From JAXMHQ01 sp046346665 (lineage in GTDB: Bacteria > Verrucomicrobiota > Verrucomicrobiia > Limisphaerales > JAXMHQ01), in the NCBI GenBank assembly GCA_046346665.1, contig JAXMHQ010000012.1, forward strand, positions 1 to 64,000: 64,000 nucleotides of DNA. The letters are read 5' to 3'. Below the pieces are notes generated by a model, which worked only from the letters and a program-made list of their open reading frames with translations, did not search any database and had not been told where the DNA came from. The position numbers were made by a program, and so were the translations under genes. Positions 16,882-24,798 of the stretch are shown one piece after another (position 1 is the stretch's first letter; each line of letters begins with the position of its first letter).

Positions 16882-17942
16882 TGGATACGGAGCAAACAGC
16901 AAAACCTGGGCGCGCGCGCCGGCTGCTGGTGGTGGACGACGACCCGGCGTTCAGCCAGGTGTTCAAGGAATTCCTGCTGGCGCACAAGCCGGGCGCGTGG
17001 GTGGTGCACACGGCGGAGCAATACGCGGCGGCGCTGGACTGCATCCGGGAACACGCGCTGGACCTCGTGATCCTGGATTTGAACATGCCGGTGATGGACG
17101 GGCACCAGATGTTGCGGCTGCTGCGGCGGACGCATCCCGAGCTGCCGCTGGTGGTGCTGACCTCGGCGGCGACGCCGGAAAATCGAGCCCAATGTTTGCA
17201 GGAAGGCGCGGCGCTGTTTTTCGACAAGACGGATGTGGCGGACGGGTTGGACAAGATTTACGCCGCGCTGGAGAGCCTGGCGAGTTTGCCGGCGGCATCG
17301 TCGCAGGGATTCCGCGGCATGCTGCGGCAGGTCGGGCTGACGGATGTTCTCCAGATGGAATGCCTGGGCCGGAAATCGTCGATTCTTGAAGTCACCACGC
17401 CGAAAGCTTCCGGCAAACTTTACATCCAGGACGGGTCGATCGTGCATGCCGAGATGGGGTCGGTGCAGGGCGAAAAGGCGTTGTTCCAGTTGCTGGGGCT
17501 GACGGGCGGCGAATTTCAGCTCAAGGCATTTTCGGCGCCGGCGCGGCAGACGATCGACGGTCATTGGGAATCGCTGGTGATGGAAGCGGCGCGGTTGCAC
17601 GACGAGGCGACATCGGAGCCGGCGGCGCCGGAGTTGAAAACGCCCGCGCCCGAGGCGCCGCAGAAGCCGGCGGCGCCACCGCGGCATTTGCATGAAATCG
17701 TGCTGTGTTCGAACACCGGGGAATTGCTTTACGACTGGCAATCGTCGCGGGTGGCGGAGCGGATCCAGATGCTGAGCACGCTGGCGAAGATATCGGGGGC
17801 TCTGGCGCGGGCGCTGTCGGTGCCGCGGGCCGACCGGCTGGAGGTGGAGAGTGCGACGGGCCGCAGCGTGTTTCTACTGGAGGCGGATCGCCGGGTGTTT
17901 GTGCGATCGGGCAATCAGCCGGCGAAGAGCGCGATCAAATGA
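16881..17942 (+). CDS. Response regulator: REC, DUF4388 (PATAN) and Roadblock-like C-terminus
   Basis: 353 residues from ATG 16881; a GTG one codon earlier is possible. REC domain 14-125 with the acidic pair VVDDD, phospho-acceptor Asp66 in VILDLNMP, Ser/Thr in LTSAA and Lys in FFDKTD. DUF4388 follows (about 140-245: GMLRQVGLTDVLQMECLGRKS, then GKLYIQDGSIVHAEMG). After a Pro/Ala linker the last 90 residues (HEIVLCSNTGELLYDWQ...) look like a Roadblock/LC7 fold. No DNA-binding output domain, so it should signal by protein contacts. Overlaps both neighbours by a few bases. Confidence 0.88.
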   Translation: MDTEQTAKPGRARRLLVVDDDPAFSQVFKEFLLAHKPGAWVVHTAEQYAAALDCIREHALDLVILDLNMPVMDGHQMLRLLRRTHPELPLVVLTSAATPENRAQCLQEGAALFFDKTDVADGLDKIYAALESLASLPAASSQGFRGMLRQVGLTDVLQMECLGRKSSILEVTTPKASGKLYIQDGSIVHAEMGSVQGEKALFQLLGLTGGEFQLKAFSAPARQTIDGHWESLVMEAARLHDEATSEPAAPELKTPAPEAPQKPAAPPRHLHEIVLCSNTGELLYDWQSSRVAERIQMLSTLAKISGALARALSVPRADRLEVESATGRSVFLLEADRRVFVRSGNQPAKSAIK

Positions 17943-18277
17943 GTGAAACCGTCCAGAGCTGGCTCGACCGCGCCGCGAAGGTTCCCGGCGTGCAGGCCTG
18001 CGGTGTGCGCCGGGCCGACCGCTCGTTCGGGGCGCGGAGCGCGTCGGGGAAAATTTCGGAGACCCAGGCGACGCAGGTGGTGCGGGATGTGGCGGAGGCT
18101 TTTTACGCGATGCAACAGCAGCGGATTCCGGCGGAGCAACTCAAGTGGTCTTTCCAGGGCGGGGTGGTGCTGGCGGTCAATCGCCAGGCGGGCGCGATTG
18201 GCGTGGTGGTGGTCGGCGAGGAAACGGCGGATTCCGCGGAAGTCGCGAAGCTGCTGTCCGAGTTCCCTGCGGGTTAA
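17939..18277 (+). CDS. Small Roadblock/LC7-like protein
   Basis: 112 residues from MSETVQSWLDRAAKVPG; ATGA overlap with the response regulator. The pattern (VPGVQACGVRRADRSF, a helix, then LKWSFQGGVVLAVNRQAGAIGVVVVG) resembles Roadblock/LC7 proteins, which regulate Ras-like GTPases such as MglA. No MglA-type GTPase is encoded nearby. The similarity of architecture to the C-terminal part of the preceding protein suggests a hetero-pair. The fold assignment rests on pattern only. Confidence 0.6.
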   Translation: MSETVQSWLDRAAKVPGVQACGVRRADRSFGARSASGKISETQATQVVRDVAEAFYAMQQQRIPAEQLKWSFQGGVVLAVNRQAGAIGVVVVGEETADSAEVAKLLSEFPAG

Positions 18278-18283
18278 TTAAAC

Positions 18284-18548
18284 GGGAGGGACGCCGTCCT
18301 CGGCGTCCCCGACTGGTGATTGCGAATCGTGTGGGGTTCCGCTTGGGATGTGGCGGGTTGATTTGGGTCGCGAGGAGAAGATGGGGCCGGCGAGGACGCC
18401 GGCCCTCCCGTGGGTTGATGATGGGAGGGACGCCGTCCGCGGCGTCCCCATCTGGTGATCGCGAAAGGTGCGGGGCTCCGCTTGGGATGTCGCGGGTTGA
18501 TTTGGATCGCGAGGGGAGATGGGGCCGGCGAGGACGCCGGCCCTCCCG
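18284..18548. repeat. Two REP-pair repeats (copies A and B)
   Basis: Copy A 18284-18410 and copy B 18423-18548, direct orientation, separated by TGGGTTGATGAT. Each has a hairpin at either end: GGGACGCCG / CGGCGTCCC around 4 bases on the left and GGGCCGGCG / CGCCGGCCC around 4 bases on the right, with GGGAG or its complement CTCCC immediately outside. Such paired hairpins with a GGAG head are the structure of REP/BIME elements. The same family surrounds the RAYT gene at 27913-28389. Confidence 0.85.
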
Positions 18549-18553
18549 GTTCA

Positions 18554-19687
18554 TCAGCGGTTGATGTGGATGACTTTTGCGGGCGGGAAGCCGTTGAACC
18601 AGGTGGCGGAGGCGTTGCTGTAGGCGCCGATGTTTTCGGCGTAGACCAGGTCCTCGATTTCCAGTTCCGGCAACTGCTCCGACTGCGAGAGCGTGTCCAG
18701 TCCGTCGCACGTCTGGCCGAACACGGCGCACACTTCGGTTTTTCCCTTGCGGAACGCTTTCAGCGGGTATTGGCAGTGATCGAAAATGATCCCGGAGAAC
18801 GTGTGGTAGACGCTGTCGTCGATGTAATAGCAGCGTTTCCCGTCGCGCACGGTGCGGCCGATGATGCGGGCGACGGACCACGCGGCGGTGGCGACGAGGA
18901 ATCGGCCGGGTTCGGCGAGGATCTGGATGTCGGGTGAGAACAGGCGGTTGATTTCGGTGTTGATGACTCGGGCCAGGTCGCGGAACGGCCGGACGTGCTT
19001 GTTGTAATGCGCGGGGAACCCGCCGCCGATGTCGAGGATCTTGATTTCGTGGCCGCGTCCGGCGCTTTCCTTCATGACGGCGGCGGCGGTGTTGAGGGCC
19101 TGGACGAAGTTTTGGAAGTTGGTGCACTGGCTGCCGACGTGGAAGCTGAGTCCTTCGACGACGAGGCCGAGTTTGTGGGCGGCTTCGATGAGGTCGACCG
19201 CTTCGCCGGCGTCGCAGCCGAACTTGGACGACAATTCGCAGTGGGACCCGGTGTTATCGCCGCGGAGTCGGACGACGACGCCGGCGTGGGGGGCGTGCCG
19301 GCGGATTTTTTTGAGTTCGTCGAGGTTGTCGAAAGTGACCAGGGGCTTGTAGCGGTCGAGGGCCTGGAGGGTTTCGCGGGGTTTGGTGGGATTGGCGTAG
19401 ATGATTTTGTCCCAGATGAACTGCTGCTGCACTTTGGCGGGGAGGGACTGGATGTTTTCGTAAACCGTCATGAACTCCGGGAGCGACGCGACGTCGAAAC
19501 TGGCGCCGGCTTTGTAGAGTGTGCGGACGATTTCGGGGGCGGGGTTGGCTTTGACGGCGTAATAGGCCTGGACCTTGGGCAGGTGCTTTTTGAATTCGGC
19601 GTAATTTTTCCGGATGATGTCGTGGTCGATCACCACGAGCGGGGTGCCATGTTTGCGGGCCAGGGCCTGGAGTTCTTGCCGGGTCAT
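18554..19687 (-). CDS. PLP-dependent ornithine/diamino-acid decarboxylase (fold type III)
   Basis: 377 residues from MTRQELQALARKHGTP. PLP lysine 46 in YYAVKANP, the FHVGSQ and DIGGGFP motifs, the phosphate-binding EPGRFLV, the catalytic cysteine region TCDGLDTL, and the C-terminal GAYSNASATWFNGF are all present. This is the eukaryote-like ornithine decarboxylase branch (ODC / lysine-ornithine decarboxylase), making putrescine or cadaverine. Substrate choice cannot be read with certainty. An in-frame extension to 19795 passes through repeat DNA and is rejected. A solitary gene ending against REP copy B. Confidence 0.9.
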   Translation of the reverse strand: MTRQELQALARKHGTPLVVIDHDIIRKNYAEFKKHLPKVQAYYAVKANPAPEIVRTLYKAGASFDVASLPEFMTVYENIQSLPAKVQQQFIWDKIIYANPTKPRETLQALDRYKPLVTFDNLDELKKIRRHAPHAGVVVRLRGDNTGSHCELSSKFGCDAGEAVDLIEAAHKLGLVVEGLSFHVGSQCTNFQNFVQALNTAAAVMKESAGRGHEIKILDIGGGFPAHYNKHVRPFRDLARVINTEINRLFSPDIQILAEPGRFLVATAAWSVARIIGRTVRDGKRCYYIDDSVYHTFSGIIFDHCQYPLKAFRKGKTEVCAVFGQTCDGLDTLSQSEQLPELEIEDLVYAENIGAYSNASATWFNGFPPAKVIHINR

Positions 19688-19980
19688 ATGGTGCGGAGGT
19701 ACTAGTCCGTTTCCGCAGCCAGGGCAAGGCAGAAGGCGGTAAAAGGCAGAAGTCAGAATGCAGAATGCGAATGTAGAAACCCGCAGGACACGCACGGTGG
19801 GCGGATCGCGGATTCTTCGGTGTAGCAGTCGAGGTAACGAGACTCCATCTGCCGTGCAACGCGCCGATATTAGTTAGAGCCTCCTGACGTCGGCTCCTAC
19901 ATTGATTCTGAAGTGCGTTCAGGGAGGTAAGAAAGACTTGCCGGGGGGTGCGCACGGCGCATGATGACGGCGGACGTTCC
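19688..19980. other. Divergent promoter region with repeat fragments
   Basis: No gene. It holds a GGCAGAAGGC...CAGAATGCAGAATG run (19729-19763), the element also inserted in the DinB-DnaE frame near 51880-51900, and GAGCCTCCTGACGTCGGCTCC (19877-19897), related to the sequence after 57360. Promoters for the decarboxylase (minus) and the DUF2784 gene (plus) must both be here. Confidence 0.45.
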
Positions 19981-20391
19981 ATGACTCAATCGCACCTGTA
20001 TCTTTGGCTGGCCGATGCCATTCTCGTGGTACACGCCTTGTTTGTGGCGTTTGTGATTGCGGGGTTGGCGCTGGTGTGGGCGGGGTGGATTTGCCGGTGG
20101 GAGTTTGTGCGGAACCCGTGGTTTCGGATCGCGCACCTGTTGTGCATCGGAGTGGTGGCGGCGGAGTCGCTGGCGGGGTTTGTTTGTCCGCTCACGACCT
20201 GGGAGGATCATCTTCGGTTGCTGGCGGGGGCGGGGGAGCGATACGAGGGATCGTGGATCCAGTTTTGGGTTCACCGGGCGTTGTTCCACGAATGGGATGC
20301 GCGGGTGTTTACGGTGATTTACGTTGTGTTCTTTCTGCTTGTGGCGCTGTCGATGTGGGTGGTGCGGCCCAGGTGGAGGCGGGTGAAGTGA
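19981..20391 (+). CDS. DUF2784 family membrane protein
   Basis: 136 residues from MTQSHLYLWLADAILVVHALFV. Four membrane helices (about 8-33, 45-65, 85-100, 110-130). The family pattern is present: ADAILVVHALFVAFVI, FRIAHLLCIGVVAAES, CPLTTWEDHLR and FVHRALFHEWDARVFTVIY-like. Function unknown; inner membrane. Solitary and convergent with the hpnH-like gene. Confidence 0.85.
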   Translation: MTQSHLYLWLADAILVVHALFVAFVIAGLALVWAGWICRWEFVRNPWFRIAHLLCIGVVAAESLAGFVCPLTTWEDHLRLLAGAGERYEGSWIQFWVHRALFHEWDARVFTVIYVVFFLLVALSMWVVRPRWRRVK

Positions 20392-20445
20392 CGAATGAGG
20401 ACAGCCCCGCGGACGAAAGTGCGGTTGGGGTTGGAAAAAGTTTGT

Positions 20446-20493
20446 CCGCAGATCACGCGGAAATGAATTCTGCGTAATCTGTGTGATCTGCGG
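20446..20493. repeat. Hairpin repeat between convergent genes
   Basis: 11-base perfect inverted repeat, arms CCGCAGATCAC (20446-20456) and GTGATCTGCGG (20483-20493). It lies between two convergent stops and may act as a bidirectional terminator. Related sequence occurs at 23097-23158 and 60385-60440, so it is an interspersed family (the CTGCGTAATCTGTGTGATC type). Confidence 0.6.
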
Positions 20494-20504
20494 GGATCAA
20501 AACT

Positions 20505-21884
20505 CTACCCGGCCGATTTCGATTCCTTGATCTTGGCGAGCAATTCGTCGCGTTCGGAGGTGTCGCCGGAGCCGCAGAAGGTATTGACGTGGCTTTCCTG
20601 GCCGGGGGCGGCCGGGGTGGCTTTGACGGCGGCCTTGGCTTCGGCGAGGTGTCCTTTGCCGATGGTGGCGCCGTTGAATGCATTGACCCTGTAGCCTTCG
20701 GCGTAGGGCTTCGGGCGGGGCGAGAAGTTGTATTTGAAATTTTTCCAGTTGTCGCCGCGCTGATAATTCGTGCCGAGCGCGCCGCTGGGGTCGTAGCCGC
20801 AGTGGACCATGCAGTTTTCGCAGCGGGGATCGCGCGCCACGCCGTTGACGACGCCGTATTGCTCCCAGTTCACCTTCGACAGCATTTCCTGGTAGCCTTC
20901 GTAATGTCCGTCGGTCATCAGGTAACACGGCGCTTTCCAGCCGCGGATGTTGTAGGTGGGGATGGCCCAGGCGGTGCAGGTGAGCTCGCGTTTGCCGGCC
21001 AGGAATTCCTGGTAGACCGTGGTGCCGAAGATCGTGAAGGCTTTGCCCCAATCCAGGATTTTCGCAAACTTCTGCCGCGTCATTTCGCGCGTGAGGAAGA
21101 ACGCCGCCGGATCCTTCGCCAGCCGTTTCACCATGTCTTTCTTCGCCGCGTCGTAATCGTACCCGGGCGAAATCGTGTGCCCATCGCAGCCGAGCCACGA
21201 GAAGAACTTGAACATCTCCTCGATTTCGGCGACTTCGGTTTCGCGGTAGACGGTGGTGTTGGTGGCGACCTGGAATCCGAGGATCTTCGCCATCTTGATC
21301 GCCTGCACGCATTCCTGGAACACGCCTTCGCGTTCCACGATCAGGTCGTGCGTGTATTCGAGTCCGTCCACGTGGACGTTCCAATACATCCACTTCGTCG
21401 GAGAGATGACCGGGCGCCCGTCGGACTTGCCTTTGCGGATCGTTTCGGCGTCCTTGTCGGTGATCAATTTTTCGTCGATCAACCGTTTCAGGGTGGGTTC
21501 CTGGGAGGCGGAGTAGGTGGCGGCGAGGTAATCGCGCATTTTTTTCCGCATGAACATGCCGTTCGTGCAGATGTAAACGATGCGGCCCTGGCCGAGCAGG
21601 CCCTGGACGAGTTCCTCGATCTTGGGATAAATGAGCGGTTCACCGCCGCAGATGGACACCATGGGCGCGTCGCATTCCTGGGCGACGGCGAGGCATTTCT
21701 CCAGCGGGACCATGTCCTTGAGATTCGTGGAGTATTCCCGGATGCGGCCGCACCCGGTGCAGGTCAGGTTGCAGGTATGCAGCGGTTCGAGCTGCAGGAC
21801 CATGGCGAACTTGGGTGTCTTGCGCAGCTTGTGCTTGATAATGTGGCCGGCAATTTTCGCCGACAAAGCGAATGGGAAACGCAT
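20505..21884 (-). CDS. hpnH: Adenosyl-hopene transferase HpnH-like radical SAM protein
   Basis: 459 residues. The radical-SAM cluster motif is CNLTCTGC (C-x3-C-x2-C, near residue 38), followed by the GGEPLIYP and CTNGM strands; the C-terminal half matches HpnH closely (CTAWAIPTYNIRGWKAPCY, MVHCGY). HpnH joins adenosine from SAM to diploptene, the first step to C35 hopanoids. The protein is longer than usual (about 340-380): there is an extra segment near 125-165 and an Ala-rich C-terminal extension of about 70 residues. No squalene-hopene cyclase or other hopanoid gene lies in the window. A role in another radical-SAM alkylation cannot be excluded. Confidence 0.82.
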   Translation of the reverse strand: MRFPFALSAKIAGHIIKHKLRKTPKFAMVLQLEPLHTCNLTCTGCGRIREYSTNLKDMVPLEKCLAVAQECDAPMVSICGGEPLIYPKIEELVQGLLGQGRIVYICTNGMFMRKKMRDYLAATYSASQEPTLKRLIDEKLITDKDAETIRKGKSDGRPVISPTKWMYWNVHVDGLEYTHDLIVEREGVFQECVQAIKMAKILGFQVATNTTVYRETEVAEIEEMFKFFSWLGCDGHTISPGYDYDAAKKDMVKRLAKDPAAFFLTREMTRQKFAKILDWGKAFTIFGTTVYQEFLAGKRELTCTAWAIPTYNIRGWKAPCYLMTDGHYEGYQEMLSKVNWEQYGVVNGVARDPRCENCMVHCGYDPSGALGTNYQRGDNWKNFKYNFSPRPKPYAEGYRVNAFNGATIGKGHLAEAKAAVKATPAAPGQESHVNTFCGSGDTSERDELLAKIKESKSAG

Positions 21885-22186
21885 AGGAAATAGGGACTAA
21901 TTCAGGGCTCGACGGAGTGTTGCCCCACCGGGTTGAGTTTTGACGGATGAAGGATTGGCTTGCATCAGGGAATGATGTGGGAACAAATTCTACCCGGGCG
22001 CGACACCGCGGAGGCGGTCACGCCGTTGCCACCTGGGGTCAGCAAGGGTAGGAGCCCGATTCCTGCACCGAAGGCAAATTTGCCAATTGATCTCACTCAG
22101 AAGGCAGTATAAGACGAGAGGCGATGTTAGCAACTTTTAATTGCCGGATGCCGGGGGCGGATGCCAAAGCTCTGGGAGCGAATGGC
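21885..22186. other. Divergent intergenic region
   Basis: No gene. 21903-21931 is a diverged copy of the CAGGGCTCGACGGAGTCTC arm found in the polymerase gene; the rest has no strong structure. It must contain the promoters of the hpnH-like gene and of the TPR gene. Confidence 0.4.
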
Positions 22187-23005
22187 ATGCGCGCACGCCG
22201 CGACCGCATTCGAGCCGTCAAAACACGGTCCGCAACCCTCCGAATTGCCGTCCTTTCTCTTCTTCTATTGGCGTCCGCATCGCAAGCAATGGCCGGAAAT
22301 GACCCTGCTCTGGAGGCGTATTCGGTCCGAGTCCGGGTGTCCTTTGCGGAGTGCAGGAGCCGCTACCTGGCGGACACGAACAACCCTGACCTGGCGTGGC
22401 AACTGGGCCGGGCGTGTTTTCAACTGACCACGATTGCGACGAACAAGTCGGAGCGGGCGGGGGTGGCGAAGCTGGGGATTGATGCGTGCCAGGGATTGAT
22501 TTCGCGGAACACGAATTCGTTGCAGGGGCATTATTATCTGGGGGCCAACCTTGGGCGGCTGGCCGACACGCGCCGGAACCTGTCGGGGCTGAAGCTGGTC
22601 GACCAGATGGAACGGGAATTTTTGATCTCGCTGTCGCTGGGGTCGAATTACGATTATGCGGGGCCGGACCGGAACCTGGGCTTGTTGTATTTCCAGGCGC
22701 CGGCGATTTTCAGCGTGGGGAACCGCTCCAAGGCGCAGCATCATCTCTTGCGGGCGGTTAAAATCGCTCCCGAATATCCCGACAACCTGCTGAATTACAT
22801 CGAGGCATTGATCAAGTGGAACGAGCGGGACGCGGCGCGGAAGGAATTGAAGGTGCTGGAGGCGCGGTGGCCGGAGGCTCAGAAGCAATTTGGCGGTGAC
22901 GATTGGTTGTACGACCGGCTGGACTGGGAGGAACGGTTCGACGCCGTCCGGAAGAAACTCGCGCCGCCTCCCAAGGCCGGGGATAAATCGGGCAAGTCGA
23001 ACTAA
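22187..23005 (+). CDS. Secreted TPR-like / TatT-like protein
   Basis: 272 residues from MRARRDRIRAVKTRSATLR, with a signal peptide (IAVLSLLLLASASQAMAG). The remainder is all-helical, with TPR-like pairs (NPDLAWQLGRACFQL, NSLQGHYYLGANLGRLAD, PDNLLNYIEALIKWNERDAARKELKVLEARWP). It resembles the T-component of TRAP transporters in layout, as does the clear TatT homologue at 44531, but no TRAP genes are adjacent, so its partner is unknown. An upstream ATG at 22124 would bury the signal sequence and is less likely. Confidence 0.65.
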   Translation: MRARRDRIRAVKTRSATLRIAVLSLLLLASASQAMAGNDPALEAYSVRVRVSFAECRSRYLADTNNPDLAWQLGRACFQLTTIATNKSERAGVAKLGIDACQGLISRNTNSLQGHYYLGANLGRLADTRRNLSGLKLVDQMEREFLISLSLGSNYDYAGPDRNLGLLYFQAPAIFSVGNRSKAQHHLLRAVKIAPEYPDNLLNYIEALIKWNERDAARKELKVLEARWPEAQKQFGGDDWLYDRLDWEERFDAVRKKLAPPPKAGDKSGKSN

Positions 23006-23252
23006 CCCCGGGAGGGTCGGCGTCCTCGCCGGCCCAATCATGGCAGGCTTAAGCCCAAACGCGGAGGCCGCGGAGGGGCGCAAAGAAAAATAAAACTCCG
23101 CAGATTACGCCGATGACACAGATTTATTCATCTGCGAAATCTGCGAAATCTGCGGACTGTCTTGCCCCTCTTCTCCTCCCGCCAGTGCGGCCTCCGCGGC
23201 CTCCGCGCCTCTGCGTTTATCCCGAAAGCAGTTTCAACTGAATCGTTCCAGC
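23006..23252. repeat. Mixed interspersed repeats
   Basis: No gene. A partial REP hairpin (GGGAGGGTCGGCGTCCTCGCC, 23010-23030), then an inverted pair of the CGCGGAGGCCGCGGAGG / CCTCCGCGGCCTCCGCG type (23057-23075 and 23190-23210) enclosing the CTGCGAAATCTGCGG family. It lies between convergent genes and could end transcription from both. Confidence 0.55.
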
Positions 23253-24125
23253 TTAGAGATCCACCAGCGCCGTCCAGTAGCTGGTCCCGAATTTCGCTTT
23301 GAATGATTCCAGGATCTTTTCCGCGGCGGCTTTGTTTTCGATGATGGCGAACGTGGTGGAGCCGCTGCCGGACATGAGGGTGGCGGCGGCACCGTGTTCG
23401 CGGAGGAATTCCTGGAAAAGGGCGAGCAGGGGGTGTTTCTCCAGGGCCGGGGCTTCGAGGGAATTGTAAAATTCGCGTCCGGCGGACCGAACATCGTCGT
23501 TCTGGAGCAGGCCGATCAGTTTCTTTGCCCGGCCCGGGGTGCCGTTGAGCGCCTGTGGAAAGCGGGCCAGGTTCTGGTAGGCCCAGGCGGTGGAGATGCC
23601 GAATCCGGGGTGGATGAGGAACAGGACGGTGTTTCGGAGGGCGGGGAACGGCGCGAGGGATTGCACCTGTTCGCCGCGTCCGACGGCGAGGGCGGGCCGG
23701 TCCTGGAGGAAGAAAGGCACATCGGATCCGAGGGCGGCGGCGAGTTCGTGGAGTTGGGCGGGGTTGAGCGGGGAGCCGAGCAGTTCGTTCACGCCGGACA
23801 GGGTGAAGGCGGCGTTGCCGCTGCCGCCGCCGAGGCCGGCGGCGATGGGGATGGATTTTTCCAGGTGGATGCGGACGCCGGATTTGGCGCCGGTTTTTTC
23901 GAGCAAGGCGGTGGCGGCGCGGTGGACGAGGTTGGCGGGGCCGGTGGGCAGGCGCGGGTCATTGCAGGTGAGGGCGACTCCCGACGGCGCGGGTTCGAAT
24001 CGGAGTCGGTCGAAGAGGCGGACCGGTTGCATCACGGTTTCCAGCTCGTGATAGCCGTCGGGCCGTTTGCCGAGGATGTTCAGCAGCAGGTTGACCTTGC
24101 AAGGCGACAGTTTTTCCAGGCTCAT
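23253..24125 (-). CDS. ispE: 4-diphosphocytidyl-2-C-methyl-D-erythritol kinase
   Basis: 290 residues, normal length. GHMP-kinase motifs in order: PCKVNLLLNILGKRPDGYHEL at the N-terminus, the ATP-binding glycine loop PIAAGLGGGSGNAA (near residue 95), DVPFFL, and motif 3 TLMSGSGSTTFAI at the C-terminus. It phosphorylates CDP-methylerythritol in the MEP route to isoprenoids. Preceded by the TIGR04073 lipoprotein gene on the same strand, 64 bases away, with a hairpin between them. Confidence 0.95.
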   Translation of the reverse strand: MSLEKLSPCKVNLLLNILGKRPDGYHELETVMQPVRLFDRLRFEPAPSGVALTCNDPRLPTGPANLVHRAATALLEKTGAKSGVRIHLEKSIPIAAGLGGGSGNAAFTLSGVNELLGSPLNPAQLHELAAALGSDVPFFLQDRPALAVGRGEQVQSLAPFPALRNTVLFLIHPGFGISTAWAYQNLARFPQALNGTPGRAKKLIGLLQNDDVRSAGREFYNSLEAPALEKHPLLALFQEFLREHGAAATLMSGSGSTTFAIIENKAAAEKILESFKAKFGTSYWTALVDL

Positions 24126-24134
24126 AAGATCGAA

Positions 24135-24165
24135 ACGCCAATCCCGATTCGATCAGGATTGGCGT
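24135..24165 (-). terminator. Hairpin between TIGR04073 gene and ispE
   Basis: 10-base perfect stem, ACGCCAATCC (24135-24144) with GGATTGGCGT (24156-24165). Read on the minus strand it is followed by TTTCGATCTT, a weak T-tract. It lies directly downstream of the lipoprotein stop and 10 bases before the ispE start, so it could terminate or attenuate read-through into ispE. Confidence 0.55.
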
Positions 24166-24189
24166 CCGGTGAAAAGGCGCAATGAAAAA

Positions 24190-24633
24190 TTAGTGGGTGT
24201 CGAACACCATGAACCGGCTGCCGGGAACGCCGGGGGCGACGTCGCCGCCGCTAAACCCGAGGTAGGTGTCGGTCGCGTAGGTGGAGGAATCGGACATGCC
24301 GGGCTTGTAGCTGTCGGGGTAAACCGGGTTGACCGCGAAATGGTCGGTGAAGACGGGGCCGTAGGGCGGGAAGGGGAACGTGACGACTTCATACACGCCG
24401 ATGCCGGTGCGGGCGAGCGAGCGGCTGAGGCCGGTGACGAACCCGGTGGTGCGGCCGACCTGGGCGCCCTGCGTGAGCGACGTTTGTTCCATCGTGCGGC
24501 GCATTTCGCCCATGCGGATGATTTCCGTCGTGTTGGCCGTGCCGCGGCCGAGTTTCTGTTGCATGTTCGAGCAGCCCGTGGCCAGGAGTCCCGTCAAGGC
24601 GACTGCAGCGAGGAGGGAAAACGTGTTTCGCAT
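24190..24633 (-). CDS. TIGR04073 family exosortase-associated lipoprotein
   Basis: 147 residues. Signal peptide with lipobox LLATGCSN. The conserved core is GRGTANTTEIIRMGEMRRT, then the glycine-rich FVTGLSRSLARTGIGVYEVVTFPFPPYGP. TIGR04073 proteins co-occur with exosortase/PEP-CTERM systems across genomes, but no exosortase or PEP-CTERM protein is visible in this window, so a functional link here is only by family. Likely anchored in the inner or outer membrane. Confidence 0.8.
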   Translation of the reverse strand: MRNTFSLLAAVALTGLLATGCSNMQQKLGRGTANTTEIIRMGEMRRTMEQTSLTQGAQVGRTTGFVTGLSRSLARTGIGVYEVVTFPFPPYGPVFTDHFAVNPVYPDSYKPGMSDSSTYATDTYLGFSGGDVAPGVPGSRFMVFDTH

Positions 24634-24798
24634 AATTCGATTCGTTATTAGCAGGTTAATCGGAACCGGATTCTTGGCAAGCGCTTTTCCTCATGACACG
24701 CAGAGGACAAGGGGGATTGATGGATTGATGGATTACTGGATAGTTGGATCGTGCTCGTCCTCGACCCTGAACGTTTAGCCATTTAACAATTCAACGAA
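24634..24798. other. Spacer with GGATTGATGGATTACTGG array
   Basis: No gene. 24714-24745 is a short copy of the GGATTGATGGATTACTGGAT element, followed by a CTCGTCCTCG remnant and TTTAGCCATTTAACAATTCAACG. Confidence 0.4.

Noticed and set aside
20505..24125. Hopanoid/isoprenoid gene cluster made of hpnH and ispE
   Set aside because: They are separated by a TPR gene on the other strand and repeats, so they are not an operon.
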